A stretch of 64,000 nucleotides of DNA from Harmonia axyridis (GCF_914767665.1 NC_059503.1:54826352-54890351); one strand, 5' to 3'. Counted from the first letter of the stretch, positions 21,735-32,389 are shown. Notes: generated by a model not told the origin, from the sequence alone. Numbers and translations: made by a program.

Positions 21735-22677
21735 AACGGGTGTTTTTTTTTCGAGGTATATAACTTTAAGTTGCCATTACTGTTCAAGATGGCGACTGCT
21801 TTATCAGCTGTCAAGTGATTTATTCTCAGTTTGGTTTGGCAATTCATCATGAATAGACTCACGCCTGAACAACGCTTGCATATAGTGCAATTTTATTTCG
21901 AAAAAAATGGTCCTGTGCGGAATACGTATCGCGCACTACGTCCATTTTATTTTGTTTAGCGATGAAGCACACTTCTGGTTGAATAGCTACGTCAACAAAC
22001 AAAACTGCCGCATTTGGAGTGAAGCTAATCCTCAAGTGTATGTCGAAACACCGTTACATCCAGAAAAACGGACTGTTTGGTGCGCTTTATGGCCTGGTGG
22101 AATCATTGGTCCGTACTTCTTCATAAACGATGATGGCCAGAACGTTACAGTCAATGGTGATCGGTATAGAGCCATGATTACTAACTTTGTCATTCCTGAA
22201 TTGAACAACCATGATGTCCAGGAGCTGTGGTTCCAACAAGACGGCGCAACATGTCACACAGCTCGTGCCACAATCGATTTATAGAAAGACACGTTTGGTG
22301 ACCGCCTAATTTCACGTTTTGGACCTGTTAATTGGCCTCCAAGATCTTGTGATTTAACACCGCTAGACTACTTTCTGTGGGGCTATGTAAAGTCATTGGT
22401 CTATGCGGATAAGCCACAAACGCTTGACCATTTGGAAGACAACATTCGCCGTGTTATTGCCGATATACGGCCACAAATGTTGGAAAAAGTCATCGAAAAT
22501 TGGACGTCCAGATTGGACTATATCCGAGCCAGCCGTGGCGGTTATATGCCAGAAATAATATTTGAAATGTAATGCCACAAGATTAACTTGTGGATAAATG
22601 AAATTCATGTCAATCGAATAATCCATCGTTGTTTTATTGCAATTTAAAGTTCTATTGCTCTAAAAAAAAAATCCTTT
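21735..22677 (+). mobile_element. IS630/Tc1-superfamily element (DUF4817-type), internally deleted
   Basis: The terminal repeats TAACGGGTGTTTTTTTTTCG (left) and its diverged inverse ending near 22677 share an AACTTTAA block about 35 bp in. The transposase relic fills the interior. At about 940 bp the element is much shorter than a full copy, in line with the deletion seen in the protein. Confidence 0.8.
21849..22572 (+). pseudogene. DUF4817-type transposase, N-terminal region deleted
   Basis: Starts MNRLTPEQRLHIVQFYFEKN and NTYRALRPF, then jumps within a few bases to ILFSDEAHFWLNSYVNKQN. In the family these segments lie well over 100 residues apart, so most of the helix-turn-helix and linker region is missing and the frame shifts at the junction (about 21942). 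The catalytic region is well kept: FSDEAHFW (first Asp), WFQQDGATCHTA (second Asp) and CDLTPLDYFLWGYVKS (third acidic position, Asp). A TAG at 22282-22284 follows ATIDL. The C terminus MPEIIFEM ends at 22572. Confidence 0.9.
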
Positions 22678-22814
22678 ATAAGGATGAAATGGTGAAATCA
22701 CCTATTTAATCCATTGCCAATATATAAGGTTAAATTATTTTCCCATATTGTCTTCGTCCTTTCGCAAATTTTTTGTATCACAAAAAAAACTCAAATTTCG
22801 TTTGTATTTAGGTA

Positions 22815-23889
22815 TACACATATCGTCAAAAGTCTTGGCTCCTCTAGGTTTCTCATGAAATAAATAATCTATTTTCCGGAAATGAGATGAATACTTTCCT
22901 GTATTTCAACTGTAATATATTTGATAGAAAATTTTGTTACTCTTTGCTTTATGTTGGAAGAGAAAATATAGTAAAAATGAGAAAAAATCTAAGTTTATCG
23001 AATATTCATTTTTGATTAATTATAGTAATTTCACAACAGAATCCGAATTCCATAGTCCGTATTACCTTCTCTTCTTTCAATCAACAGCCCAATAGGCGTA
23101 GGCATCCCACGAATCAAGTCTTTAATGAAAGTTTCAGGCACACCTATCATTCCATTCTTCCAGAAGGGTTAAACCCTATTTCTGAAAAGTTGAAGGTGGG
23201 TTTTGGAGATTGGATATCCTATAATAATCCTATACGTGCTCAATTGGATTTGTGTCTGTTGAGTTTGCTGGCCAGGTCATTCTCTGGATATTGTTCTCAT
23301 GAAGAATATTTTGAAGCCTTCGTGTGCGATGTGGTGGGGCGTTATCATATATGATAAATGAAATTATCCTCAAATTCGTTGCGCAGGGGAAAATTTCCCT
23401 TTCTCGTCGACTGTCACTCTGTAAACCGAATCGTGACTTGTCCGAAAAAATTACGTTGCGCAATTGTGGTGAAAGCCAGTCTTGGTGGTGTTCTGCCCAT
23501 TGCCGACGAGTAGTTTTATGTCCAGGTGATAGCCGAGGTACTTTCAAAGATACCCGTTTATAGGTCCTCAAAAAATGAATTCGGGGGGCTGTTAGAGATA
23601 CCGCTCAAAATTTTCGAGCAGAATTGGCGATATAATGGTCTTTCCTTGTAGATGTTACTCTGGGTCGACCAGGCACTGGTCACAGCTTCTTGATGTAGGG
23701 CTAGTATTCTTGCCGGGTCGAATTGATAAATTGGATGTTCAGGCATTTTCCACGAAATATTTTCAATATTACAACTCTCGTTATTCGCTGTAAACTGATT
23801 AACTTCGAATACATCTTGACAGAAAATTGTCATGTTACATTCATCAAGTTGAGAGTTGATAGGGAGTCCAAGACTTTTGACGATGTATG
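22815..23889 (-). mobile_element. Tc1-like element, family T-C copy 1
   Basis: TIRs ACATATCGTCAAAAGTCTTGG (left) and CCAAGACTTTTGACGATGT (right, inverted) lie next to TA. The same right terminus closes the relic at 38602, and a diverged form brackets 55023-56432. Confidence 0.85.
23215..23760 (-). pseudogene. Tc1-like transposase, degenerate (T-C)
   Basis: The minus-strand frame from about 23757 gives PEHPIYQFDPARILALHQ and a DNA-binding linker (VPGRPRVTSTRK). A stop and frameshift near 23600 separate these from the catalytic half. That half has RVSLKVPRLSPGHKTTRR, NVIFSDKSRFGLQSD (first Asp; DES has become DKS), IIYDNAPPHRTRRLQ (second Asp) and TDTNPIEHV (Glu), then a stop. Sequence between the first two acidic motifs is shortened. 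Confidence 0.85.
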
Positions 23890-24369
23890 TATTTTGAGGT
23901 AGTTCAATCAAGGAGGCTTGAAAGATATTTCTTACTTTCAATAGACTTTGACATGATTTTTAGGTTTTGGTCCATTTAAAAAACACACCCAAATATATGT
24001 GTATTCGATGGAGATCATTCACATTTTGTAATCTCATTAGCATTTCGACAAACGAAATTCCATTTGAACTGAGAATGTCGAAATGGAACAGCGCTTGGAA
24101 TCCACATGACAGTTGTGCCATTGTATGAAGACTAGAAGTCTTGATACAAAGTTTTTATAAACTCAGTGAAAAAAAGAATTTTGACAATTCCTCAAAACAT
24201 GATTTTTAAATGAAGAATTGCCAGTACTTTCTGGAAAGAATCCGTTATAAGAAAACATGATTTGTCCTAATTATCCTCTGATTCAAAAAATGTAGTTTCA
24301 AATATCGAAATTTGACACCCCTGTACATTCAATTCTTACAAATCCGATTGATCATAAAAGATTATATAA
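23890..24369. other. No recognised gene
   Basis: AT-rich spacer between the T-C element and the unidentified reading frame. A few CAAATTC-type short repeats, nothing assignable. Confidence 0.4.
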
Positions 24370-24722
24370 ACTACCCCGGACATTTATACTAAGCACAAAG
24401 GATTCTCTGTTGAAGAACTAGGTCATGAACTGGAATGGACCCCCGAATTTCAACGATCTGTTAGAGGCGCAGCTCTATTCGATCCAGTAGACTTGCCAAA
24501 AAAAAATTCAGACAAATAGGTCGCAGATTCTATGCGATCGGAAACGAAATGAAAAGATCTTTTGATATTTTATCCCCAGCTGAAACATTCCCGAATATCC
24601 TGTTTTATGATGGAATTGATATTGATAAAAGGGATTGGAATTCTGCGTTTCTGGTTTTTCACTATCGTCCAGTCCGATTTGAATATAGTTTCACAGGCTG
24701 GATATTGGATATTGATGGTTAA
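24370..24722 (+). pseudogene. Unidentified coding fragment with one frameshift
   Basis: Two consecutive frames of good protein-like composition. The first, 24370-24519, includes KGFSVEELGHELEWTPEFQR and RGAALFDPVDLPKK. The second continues to a TAA at 24720-24722 and includes GRRFYAIGNEMKRSFDIL and DWNSAFLVFHYRPVRFEY. They meet at a run of nine A (24498-24506), the likely site of a one-base slip. The mix of Trp, His, Pro and charged residues is unlike the AT-noise frames around it. I do not recognise the family. It could be a gene remnant, part of the enclosing inverted-repeat element or an old viral insertion. No ATG or splice acceptor is obvious at its start. Confidence 0.45.
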
Positions 24723-25029
24723 CTTTACAGTAACTCACTTCCACAAAGTTGGTTCGAAAAAGTTTTTCATTTGCTCCCCAACTATTTCCTGAAAAGAACC
24801 TTGTTTTTTATGTTTATGCGGAAAAAGTTCAATAAGGATGTTATCATCTAGAATTCAATTCAACACAAGAAATTAGTTGAGAAACAAAATTTTCCTTACT
24901 GAATTTATTATCATTCTCAGGGATTTTGATTCTCGAATATGCTTTCACTTGTTCCAAAATATTTTTTCATTATTTACGGTTGAGTATTTATACAATATAA
25001 TCGATAATAATATCACAAGAGCAAAGACA
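24723..25029. other. No recognised gene
   Basis: AT-rich spacer up to the right arm of the long inverted repeat. Nothing assignable. Confidence 0.4.
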
Positions 25030-25455
25030 TAGACAATATTCGATTATACACCGATTCACAAGACGTAGTAAGCGAAATATCACGAGAGCACAGTTCGAGT
25101 GGTGTTTCGCGAACTACTTCGAGTGAAAAGGTTCGTATAATCGAAATATATTGTCTATGCTCGAGTGGTATTCATTACGATTATATAACGAATAATTTCA
25201 ATAACTATAACGAAAGCACTGCATTTCAATAATTCAATGACATTTCACTGAGCTTGACTTTTATTTTTTGGCGAACGTCCAAAAATGTTACTATGGAAAT
25301 GATCACAATATGGCAGGAGGCGAAATACCAAAACGATACCACGTCGTCAAGTAGTATATTCACTCATCAATACACCGTAACTGAGGGATATTCAAGGATT
25401 CTATTGGTTCTTCAGATGATGAGTTGTATAATCAATTTTATATCAATTCCATAGG
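25030..25455 (+). repeat. Long inverted repeat, right arm (partner at 20650-21170)
   Basis: It contains the hairpin-forming GTTTCGCGAACTAC / GTAGTAAGCGAAATATC pair and the ATGGAAATGATCACAATATGG block in plus orientation, both inverted relative to the left arm. The arms enclose about 3.9 kb. Confidence 0.8.
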
Positions 25456-25915
25456 CGATATTAGGCATTAGATATTGAATATGCGAAAGAATTTTCAACA
25501 TAAAAGCCTGGACATGGTTTGACTGATTGAATAATTATTATTCTTGAAAAAAAATTTAGAGATTGTTCGGGAAAACAAATTACAACTTTCTAGAAATTAT
25601 GCAACTTGATGGGAATATAATCTGAATTCAAATTTCGTTTATTACCCATTCCATCCCAAGTATACCGGTGTTCTAAACACTCCGCTTGTCAAATTTAGAA
25701 GCTTGGTACTCAGTGAAAAATATTCAAATCTCAGAAACAAATAGGGGTTTATATGATTGGTTTTGTTTCAGTAATTAAGGAATAATTTTTTTGAAATTTA
25801 TAAGTCTGATGTGGTTCTACTAGTTGGCATTAGAAAGATGAGATATCCTACTACAAAAACTTTTGTGATAGTTTTGTGTTTAGTTGACTAAGTTTAGTTT
25901 TAGCACGCGTGAAAG
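25456..25915. other. No recognised gene
   Basis: AT-rich. The last 100 bp may be the 5' untranslated part of the mariner that starts at 25916, but no clear TIR was found. Confidence 0.35.
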
Positions 25916-26730
25916 ATGGACGAAAAGAAAATATGCTACAATTTACCATTTTTCTTCGATAAAGGTGAAAATGCAGCAAAGCGGCTGAAAATGTGAATAG
26001 TATTTATGGTCCTTATACTGTAACGTTCAATCGAGTGCAAATTTGGTTTCATCGATGCCGTTTCGGTAATTTCGATGTCGAAGAGGCCCACGCACTGGAA
26101 ATCCAACTGATGAAAATGTCGATAAAATCTTGGACATTGCCGAGTTCTACCGTCATGTAAGTACTATTTCGATTGCCCAAGATCTGAAGATTGCATAAAC
26201 ACCGTTTGGAACCATTTGTATAAGGCTCGTCTCAAGAATCTCAAGAAGAATGTATGATTACCACATGAGTTAATGCAAAAAATCTCATGGACTGACTTTC
26301 CATCTACAAATCGCTGCTGAATCGCAACAAAATCAACCCATTTCTTGGAGCGGTTGGTGACTGGCAATGAAAAGTGAACCACTTACGATAACGTCAAGCG
26401 AAAACGGTCGTGGTGTAAACGCAGTGAGCCAGCGGAAACGATGGCCAGGAAGTTTTTGCTGTGTGTTCGGTAGGATTGTCAAGGAATTATCTACTTTGAG
26501 CTGCATTCATATGGCACTGTTAACTCGGAACTGAAGTGCTCAGAAGCAGCCAGATAGAAGAGGAATTGTGTTCTATCAGGACAAAGCCAAGTCACAAACA
26601 TCGATAGTAACTTGCCAGAAGATCCGGGAGCTTGGTTGGGAGGTGACTATGCATCCACCTTATAGTCTGGATCTGGCACCAAGTATTACCATCTGTTCCT
26701 ATTCATGGCGAACGATTTCCAATTTACAAA
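25916..26730 (+). pseudogene. mariner transposase (mellifera-like), decayed
   Basis: ATG at 25916, then EKKICYNLPFFFDKGENAAK, NSIYGPYTVTFNRVQIWFHR and FGNFDVEEAHA: the N-terminal DNA-binding half. Frameshifts follow. The first catalytic motif reads TGNEK at 26363, where GDEKW is expected, so Asp is replaced by Asn and the Trp codon is TGA. Later pieces are AETMARKFLLCVR, FYQDKAKSQTS (second Asp) and HPPYSLDLAPS, where the frame breaks before the third Asp. Inactive. No convincing TIR pair was found. Confidence 0.85.
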
Positions 26731-27543
26731 TAGATCTTCAGAGAAGAAGGAATTTGATTTATGAATGTTTGACCAATAACAGTTGCTCTAGGTGCAAACC
26801 ATGCGATGTAGTTTGTTGTTATTATTTCGTCTTATATTTTAATGGACTATAGGTGTTCGGTAAGTATTGTGATTGGAAATTTTTTTCTCCAGTTTATTTC
26901 AGAACTACCAATTTGATCGAAATTAGATTTTGATCGAATGAACAGCAGCAAACAAAATTATCTGTGACCTTAAAACAAAAACAAAATTGAGATTTTGAGT
27001 GTATACATATAAAAATAAAAATATCATGAAAACATCATCGGAACAATAGAAAATCTGAGATGAATATTGGCAAAGAATAACTTTATGTTTTCGTGAATAT
27101 ATGGGTAAAAAATTTCGCGTGTATTTGTACCATTTCAAGCCGATTCAAAATTCGTGCAAACTTTCGTGTAGATAGCATTGTCGGGGCCATAGAAAATTAG
27201 AGAGAAAATTATATCGGAGAAGAAATCCAATAGTTCAAGGACAAAAGATCAGTTCAAGTCGAAATTTTGCGTACATATCAAGAATAACAATTCCAAGCTC
27301 CTCGAAAAAAATTATCAAAATTTTCAGAAAAAACCTATTTGCTCAGTGATAATGAAATTGATCAAGTGTAGTTGTGTAATAGCAATTTGAAACTGAATGC
27401 AAAATCTTATATTGGTTACGTCATCACAACCATAGAAACGCAAGTAGATAATCTACAAAAATTACCATAGCAAACGATCCGTTCAGGTTGAAATTCTGTA
27501 CCCATCTATCATATGATAAGTGGAATAATTAATCGAATGATCG
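26731..27543. other. No recognised gene
   Basis: AT-rich. Two related segments (GATCAGTTCAAGTCGAAATT near 27248 and GATCCGTTCAGGTTGAAATT near 27476) suggest a diverged local duplication. No gene. Confidence 0.4.
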
Positions 27544-27808
27544 TGTTCAAATAGTAGGCTGGTGCCTTAGAATTGCTAAATAACTTGTTACTTAGTTCAG
27601 TTGTTGAGTGAAACCATCACTTCAGTTTTTTAAATTATGTAGAATAATTTCTACACATTGCCAGTTGTACGCTATGTAGATTGTTGCTATCAGCATGATT
27701 ATGTAATTAATAGGACGTTACTTATCAAACAGGATTAAGGATTTTAACAAAAATCAAGTGATGTAACAAGTTATTTAGCAATTTTGGCACCAGCCAACTA
27801 TTTGAACA
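27544..27808. mobile_element. 265-bp MITE with about 47-bp TIRs
   Basis: TGTTCAAATAGTAGGCTGGTG at 27544 pairs with CACCAGCCAACTATTTGAACA ending at 27808. The match continues inward through GAATTGCTAAATAACTTGTTAC. Non-coding. Confidence 0.85.
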
Positions 27809-27904
27809 AAAAAATAAAAAAGGAGTTCAAATTTCCGCCGCCGCGCCGCAGATGAAGTGAAGATAGTCAACATTCGTCACGCATAGGCACTCTAAGAAGA
27901 AGAA

Positions 27905-28020
27905 ATTTCCTTAGCTAAATATAAATAACGCAATTTTTTTGTAATTCATGCCACCCTGAATTTCTAACGATTTTCGATATCCCTGTAGTGCCCCACTTAA
28001 TAGTTCTACCCTGTATATCA
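27905..28020 (-). repeat. Dispersed repeat F2, copy 1
   Basis: Reverse complement matches 37645-37740: shared blocks CACTACAGGGATATCGAAAA and GAATTACAAAAAAATTGCG. The end is TATACAGGGT. Confidence 0.6.
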
Positions 28021-28358
28021 CATAACAACTACAATTTTATTGTTCTATAGTATCCAATAGACGCATGGATGAACTAGAGCTCAAAAGCTCTTGACACTAA
28101 TTCGTTGCTTTTCTCCATGAATTTGTTGGTTTCGGAGTTTTTGGAAATGATCACTTTTCAAGATATTTATGTAGGTGATATTACAATGAGAACTTACACA
28201 CAATGATATCGAACACCTGGATTTTTATTCGTTTATGTTAATCGTCCCAGAATCATAATAATTGAAAATTTTCACTGTGCATTCGACGTGATTTAGATAT
28301 AGCGGACATATCAAACATTAGCAGATGTGGCAGCCTATCCCATGAAGACGCACCTCAC

Positions 28359-28955
28359 CTCTTTAACATTTCTAGACACTTTGTCCTGATTCCTCTTGGA
28401 TTCCATGAAAATTTTAACCTCATCCCTAATGTCATCGGTGTACGATTTAACGCTGCTCTTGAAGATGCTCCTCCTCCTCTTTTCCATCTTCACGAAGTCC
28501 TTAGCGTTGCAATCCTTATTCTCCTTGTTATCCTTCTCGGCGAAACTGATATAAACCTCGCTGCCCTCCTCATCTCTGTCACACTTCAGCGCATTCGCGT
28601 TCTTGAAATACGTGAAGTTCTTGTCCATGCTCCGTGGCGTTTTCGGAGAGATCTGATACTTCTTGTTCTTGTTGATGACGTTGTCTGCGCTGTTGCTGAT
28701 TTTCGTGTACTTGTTGCAGTTCTTGCACCTCTTCCTACCTGGTTTGATGTTCTTGGTTTTGGGGGAGTCGTGCGGTTCCGACTTGACCGGGAAATCTTCG
28801 ATTATGTTCTTGATGATGTTTATGTTCTCCTCGGTCATGTCAGGATTTTCCCTCTTCATATTCACGGAGCTCATCACCATCTTGACGTTGTTGGTTACGA
28901 GTACAGATGTTGAATTGTTGTAAGTCGAATCGGGAATGTCATTTGGCAACGAAAC
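28359..28955 (-). CDS. Coding exon of an unidentified lysine-rich protein
   Basis: Minus-strand frame open for about 198 codons with a strong preference for C or G in third positions, unlike every neighbouring frame. It ends at AAAGAG|GTGAGG (exon end 28359), a good splice donor. Content: NDIPDSTYNNSTS, a possible internal start MVMSSVNMKRENPD (AAGATGG context), VKSEPHDSPKTK, a Cys-x2-Cys pair in GRKRCKNCNKYTKI, and a basic C-terminal block with KMEKRRRSIFKSS. The upstream boundary is unclear: a TGA lies just upstream in this frame (28956-28958), overlapping the donor of the next island. The SEP motif and basic runs suggest a nuclear protein. I do not recognise the gene. Confidence 0.6.
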
Positions 28956-28959
28956 TCAC

Positions 28960-29174
28960 TGGGTCGTCCGTCTACATCGCCCGAACTGACGCCACTCGAC
29001 TGGATCGCGTTGTCGCGGATCGCACTCTTTTTGGCACCGCTGATTGCGCGCACCCTGACGGGCGGTTCTTCGGCGACTCGTGGGATGTTGTTACAGTTCG
29101 TGATTTCCAAGGGCTGTGCATGGTTCGGATCGGGGTCGACGTGTTTTATGAGTTTAAATGATGGTAAATCTGAC
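28960..29174 (-). CDS. Second coding island upstream, unidentified protein
   Basis: Frame open from about 29205 down to 28960, with high C/G third positions. Acceptor candidates are at 29174/29175 (CTCTAG) or 29169/29170 (GGTCAG). It reads KLIKHVDPDPNHAQPLEITN, then RVAEEPPVRVRAISGAKK and SSGVSSGDVDGRP, and ends at an excellent donor, CCCA|GTGAGT (28960). Its frame is offset by one base from the exon at 28359-28955, which begins within bases of that donor. I could not find an intron that joins them in phase. Alternative splicing, separate isoforms or a single-base indel would explain it. Confidence 0.5.
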
Positions 29175-29203
29175 CTAGAGGTCCGGGGGTAGTTGTCACG
29201 CGA

Positions 29204-29440
29204 TCAATCCGAAGGTGAACGGAGCGGTTCCCAAACTGTTGGCGATGCGGGAGAGCCAGCGGAGACGGCGAGAAAGGTCGTTCGGCCGTTATCGTATGAT
29301 ATTTCGGCAAGCGGCGGGTTTATGGGGTACAAGGGGCGTACGGAAGATGAAAATACGTTCGATTTTTTTAAGAGGGGGAGAGCAGTAGGCGTTCCTACTA
29401 TTTCTAGACCTAGTAACATTTTGATGTTCTATCAGGATAT
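29204..29440. other. CpG-rich flank of the coding island
   Basis: Moderately GC-rich sequence with open frames on both strands (minus 29204-29419, containing VRPLYPINPPLAEISYDNG; plus 29193-29489). The minus frame is the same as the 28960-29174 island, separated from it only by a TGA at 29204-29206. It could be a further exon, a 5' UTR or a promoter zone. Confidence 0.35.
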
Positions 29441-29449
29441 TTCTTTTGT

Positions 29450-29950
29450 ATACAGGGTATCCCTTAATTGGAGATCAAAACAAAAATGACAGATTCCTCC
29501 TATCATTTCAAGACGAAAAAGTCCAATAAATATGGGCCCGTAAATGTTTTTTTTTTCGAGATACAGGGTGTTGAAGTGTTATTTTTCTTCAAGCTTTTTT
29601 CTCATAGGACCTTCCGTACATAAGATATTTAACTTAAATTTAGCATACATATTCCAATTTAAAGCTTTTCATTATGTGATATGCTAATTTTGAATGCAAA
29701 TCTACAAAGTGTTATTTTTTCTGGAACAATGTCCGCTTCATTCCTTCAGAACTTTTAAAACAGATGAATTTGAATAAAATTTGGTCCAGTACTACACTTT
29801 TTGGTTGATTGTAGTTTAGTTTTGTCGTATTCGCTACCGATTTTCAGAAAAAATTTCAAACAATTCTCTAGTAGGTAACCTACAGGAACCTTCAAGATCC
29901 AAATAATTATTAATATCATGAAGATCCAGTAAGTCAATTATTTCGTTTAC
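29450..29950 (+). repeat. Family F1 repeat, copy 2
   Basis: Begins TACAGGGTATCCCTTAATTGG. Shares the ATATGCTAATTTTGAATGCAAATC block with 42181-43250 and, inverted, related sequence with 2429-2935. Non-coding. Confidence 0.65.
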
Positions 29951-30049
29951 AGATTCTGCAATGAGACGGATCTTGAATTGGATTTGTTTCAATATTGTAG
30001 ATGAAAACCGCAGGCTTTGGCAGAAATACAGTTATAGAACTCTCTTTGA

Positions 30050-30329
30050 TAACAATATACAGTTGTATATTGTACATTTGTATATACTCTTTTGTAATGA
30101 TTCTTGGTAGTATTTTTTTCATGAATATTTTAAAATTATATCAGTGCTTTGTACATATCATAAATTCTTTCACGAAAAGTAACCTGAATTTAGTTTTCAT
30201 TAGCAAATTGAAAATATTTTCGTTCTACATTTAAGATTATTGGTTGAGGAAATTATGCGAAAATCCCTCAAAAACCGGTGATTTGTTTCTGATTTCGTTT
30301 CGAATTGAGCAGCCACGTGGTGTTCCTTC
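30050..30329 (+). repeat. Family-P right half, copy 4
   Basis: Ends GAGCAGCCACGTGGTGTTCC and TTC before TTAA (30330-30333). The preceding 250 bp matches 13240-13515 (for example CAGTGCTTTGTAC and GAGGAAATTATGCG). The left terminus was not found. Confidence 0.6.
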
Positions 30330-30333
30330 TTAA

Positions 30334-30725
30334 TATTAATATTTTATTCTATATTTTAGCTCTATTATGTCTCAAGAACTGAAGAAAATGAACATTGATT
30401 ACATTATCTTTGAATCGGTAAAAAAGTGTTGAAATGTAGTGAAGATTCTCTTCAAGCATTTTGAGACAGAAGAAGGTGATGTGTGAATTTATAGTGGAAA
30501 TTTTTTGTCGTTCTAACAAACAATCAAATTTTGATATTTTGTGTCATATGTTTATTTTGTGTCACCCAATCATGTCAACATTTTTTGTCAAAAAAATTTC
30601 CGACAAATATCCCTCGGGCATTGTCAAATGCCTCATAATTTTAAGACAAATTTCTCAAGTTGTATCTTGATATCTGTCACCAAAATACGAGCTTAAATTA
30701 CATGGAATATGAGTGTTTTCTAGAA
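30334..30725. other. No recognised gene
   Basis: AT-rich spacer with chance open frames only (30461-30670). Confidence 0.4.
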
Positions 30726-31345
30726 TAACGTTGAATATCCTATCTTTTGAAATGAATTTCCGTGTATATGAATACAGGTTTGGAAAATACATTTGGAAAG
30801 ATATTATATTCAACATTATTTTAGAAAACACTTATGATCCAGTGAAACAGTGCAACAATTAAAACATATGCTTGATACTATATCGAATAAATGAGTGTTC
30901 TCTTTCAATGGCGAAGTGGGGATGATCACACCGGTGCCCGGATCCGGATTTTGCTACTATTACGCTCAACAAGATGGATCATTTGAACATGAAATTCAAA
31001 TTTGTCCACCCCGATTCAGTATTCTTCAGAATTCTTCCTTGTTTTCTATCATTATTTACTTTCGTATCATTTTAAATTGTGAATTGTTTTTAAACTCAAC
31101 GGAAATAGATTTCCCGTATACAATGGCATGAAATTGTTGTATTTATTTTCAACCGATATGGTCAAGCAACCCATTTTACGGTTGGCGAGCGATTAATATT
31201 CATGCCGGAGTCGACAGCGTAAGCCGTCGGTGTCATCCCCACTTCGTCATTGAAAGATAACACTCATTCATTCGATATCTTATCTCGCAGATGTTTTGAT
31301 GATTGCACTGTTTCATAGGACAATGAGTGTTCTCTAGAATAATAC
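30726..31345. mobile_element. Short derivative of the T-A Tc1-like family
   Basis: The outer arms (GAGTGTTTTCTAGAATAAC near 30728; inverse near 31335) and inner arms (AATGGCGAAGTGGGGATGATCA near 30908; inverse ATCCCCACTTCGTCATTGAA at 31232) are those of the full-length T-A elements. The 280-bp centre has no transposase sequence. It is a MITE-type deletion derivative. Confidence 0.75.
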
Positions 31346-31776
31346 TAGAACAATATAGAACCATTTTGCCAGGGCCAGTAACTTTTTTAGGGGTTGTTTT
31401 TCTGCGACGTTTGGCGGACGCCTTTCCAAAGTGCATTTCATATGATGTTCTGATGATGTGACAAACAATTTTTTCTTGCGAAACTGTTTGCGCTGGAACT
31501 GCACTCTCACTTTTTATTTTGCACTGCTATCAGACTACTCACCAGAAGGCTTTGGCTTCGTGATTTCATGGAAGACGCAACACAGGGACACCGAGAAACG
31601 GAGGGATGGAGAAAGAGGAAAGAAAACAATGACGGATTTAAAGGGAGTAGAGATAAAAAAAGAATAATGAGTTATAATGAGTAAGGAGTGTGGAAGTAAA
31701 AAAGGGACAGAGAGAAAGTCAAACATTGAGTCTCCTAATTGAAATTTCCCGTTACGAAAGTCCCTCATTATTTCAG

Positions 31777-31958
31777 GTGAGAGCTTCACCGACGCCCTCC
31801 GTAGATTAAAGGAGCGAGAAAGCGGTTGTCCGTGGAAAATGTTTGATACCTCTGGGAATTCCGAGCCCGTACCAGAATGTCAGTGTTTCCAAAGTACACC
31901 TGTTTCAACAACATGCGGCAAAGGGGAGTGGAAGAAGGGCGATACGCCAGTAGCTTGA
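31777..31958 (+). CDS. Candidate coding exon, unidentified
   Basis: A good acceptor (CCCTCATTATTTCAG at 31762-31776) is followed by a frame entered with two bases to complete a codon: ESFTDALRRLKERESGCPWK, then a Cys-containing segment (PECQCFQSTPVSTTCGKG) and a TGA at 31956-31958. It could be a terminal exon, or end earlier at CCA|GTAGCT (31949). Early codons favour C/G third positions, as in the other host islands. The opposite strand is also open here (about 98 codons, 32062 to 31796, containing DERRSDDSLANRVLRRFV), so strand assignment is not secure. I do not recognise the protein. Confidence 0.4.
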
Positions 31959-31984
31959 AGGGGCTGGCATTGGGGCTACCCCTC

Positions 31985-32389
31985 GACCCACTACGTACAA
32001 ACCTGCGAAGGACACGGTTAGCTAATGAATCATCCGATCGACGTTCGTCTTTGTCCCTTTGAAGAAAGCGGGGATGAGTTTAAGAAACCGTTATTTCTTG
32101 AATGTGAAATTATTTTTTTTTGCATTGAAGAAATTTTCATTCAGATCAGTGTTGAAGCCAAGAAGCTGTTATTTTTTGACAGTGGAATAATTAGTTTTTT
32201 CATAATCTTAAGAATTCAAATGAGGCGTTGGTGATACTTAAATCGATTTCAAGAGAATAACCTGGCTATCATTGATAATTACTAACAATAACCAAAATAT
32301 TTTCTGGTCATTGTTGGTTATTATCATATGGTGTATTTCGAATCGAATAAGGACTGGTCATGGTCGTTGCAATAGTATGCTCTTCAAAT
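31985..32389. other. No recognised gene
   Basis: GC content falls off after 32080. Chance frames only. Confidence 0.35.
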
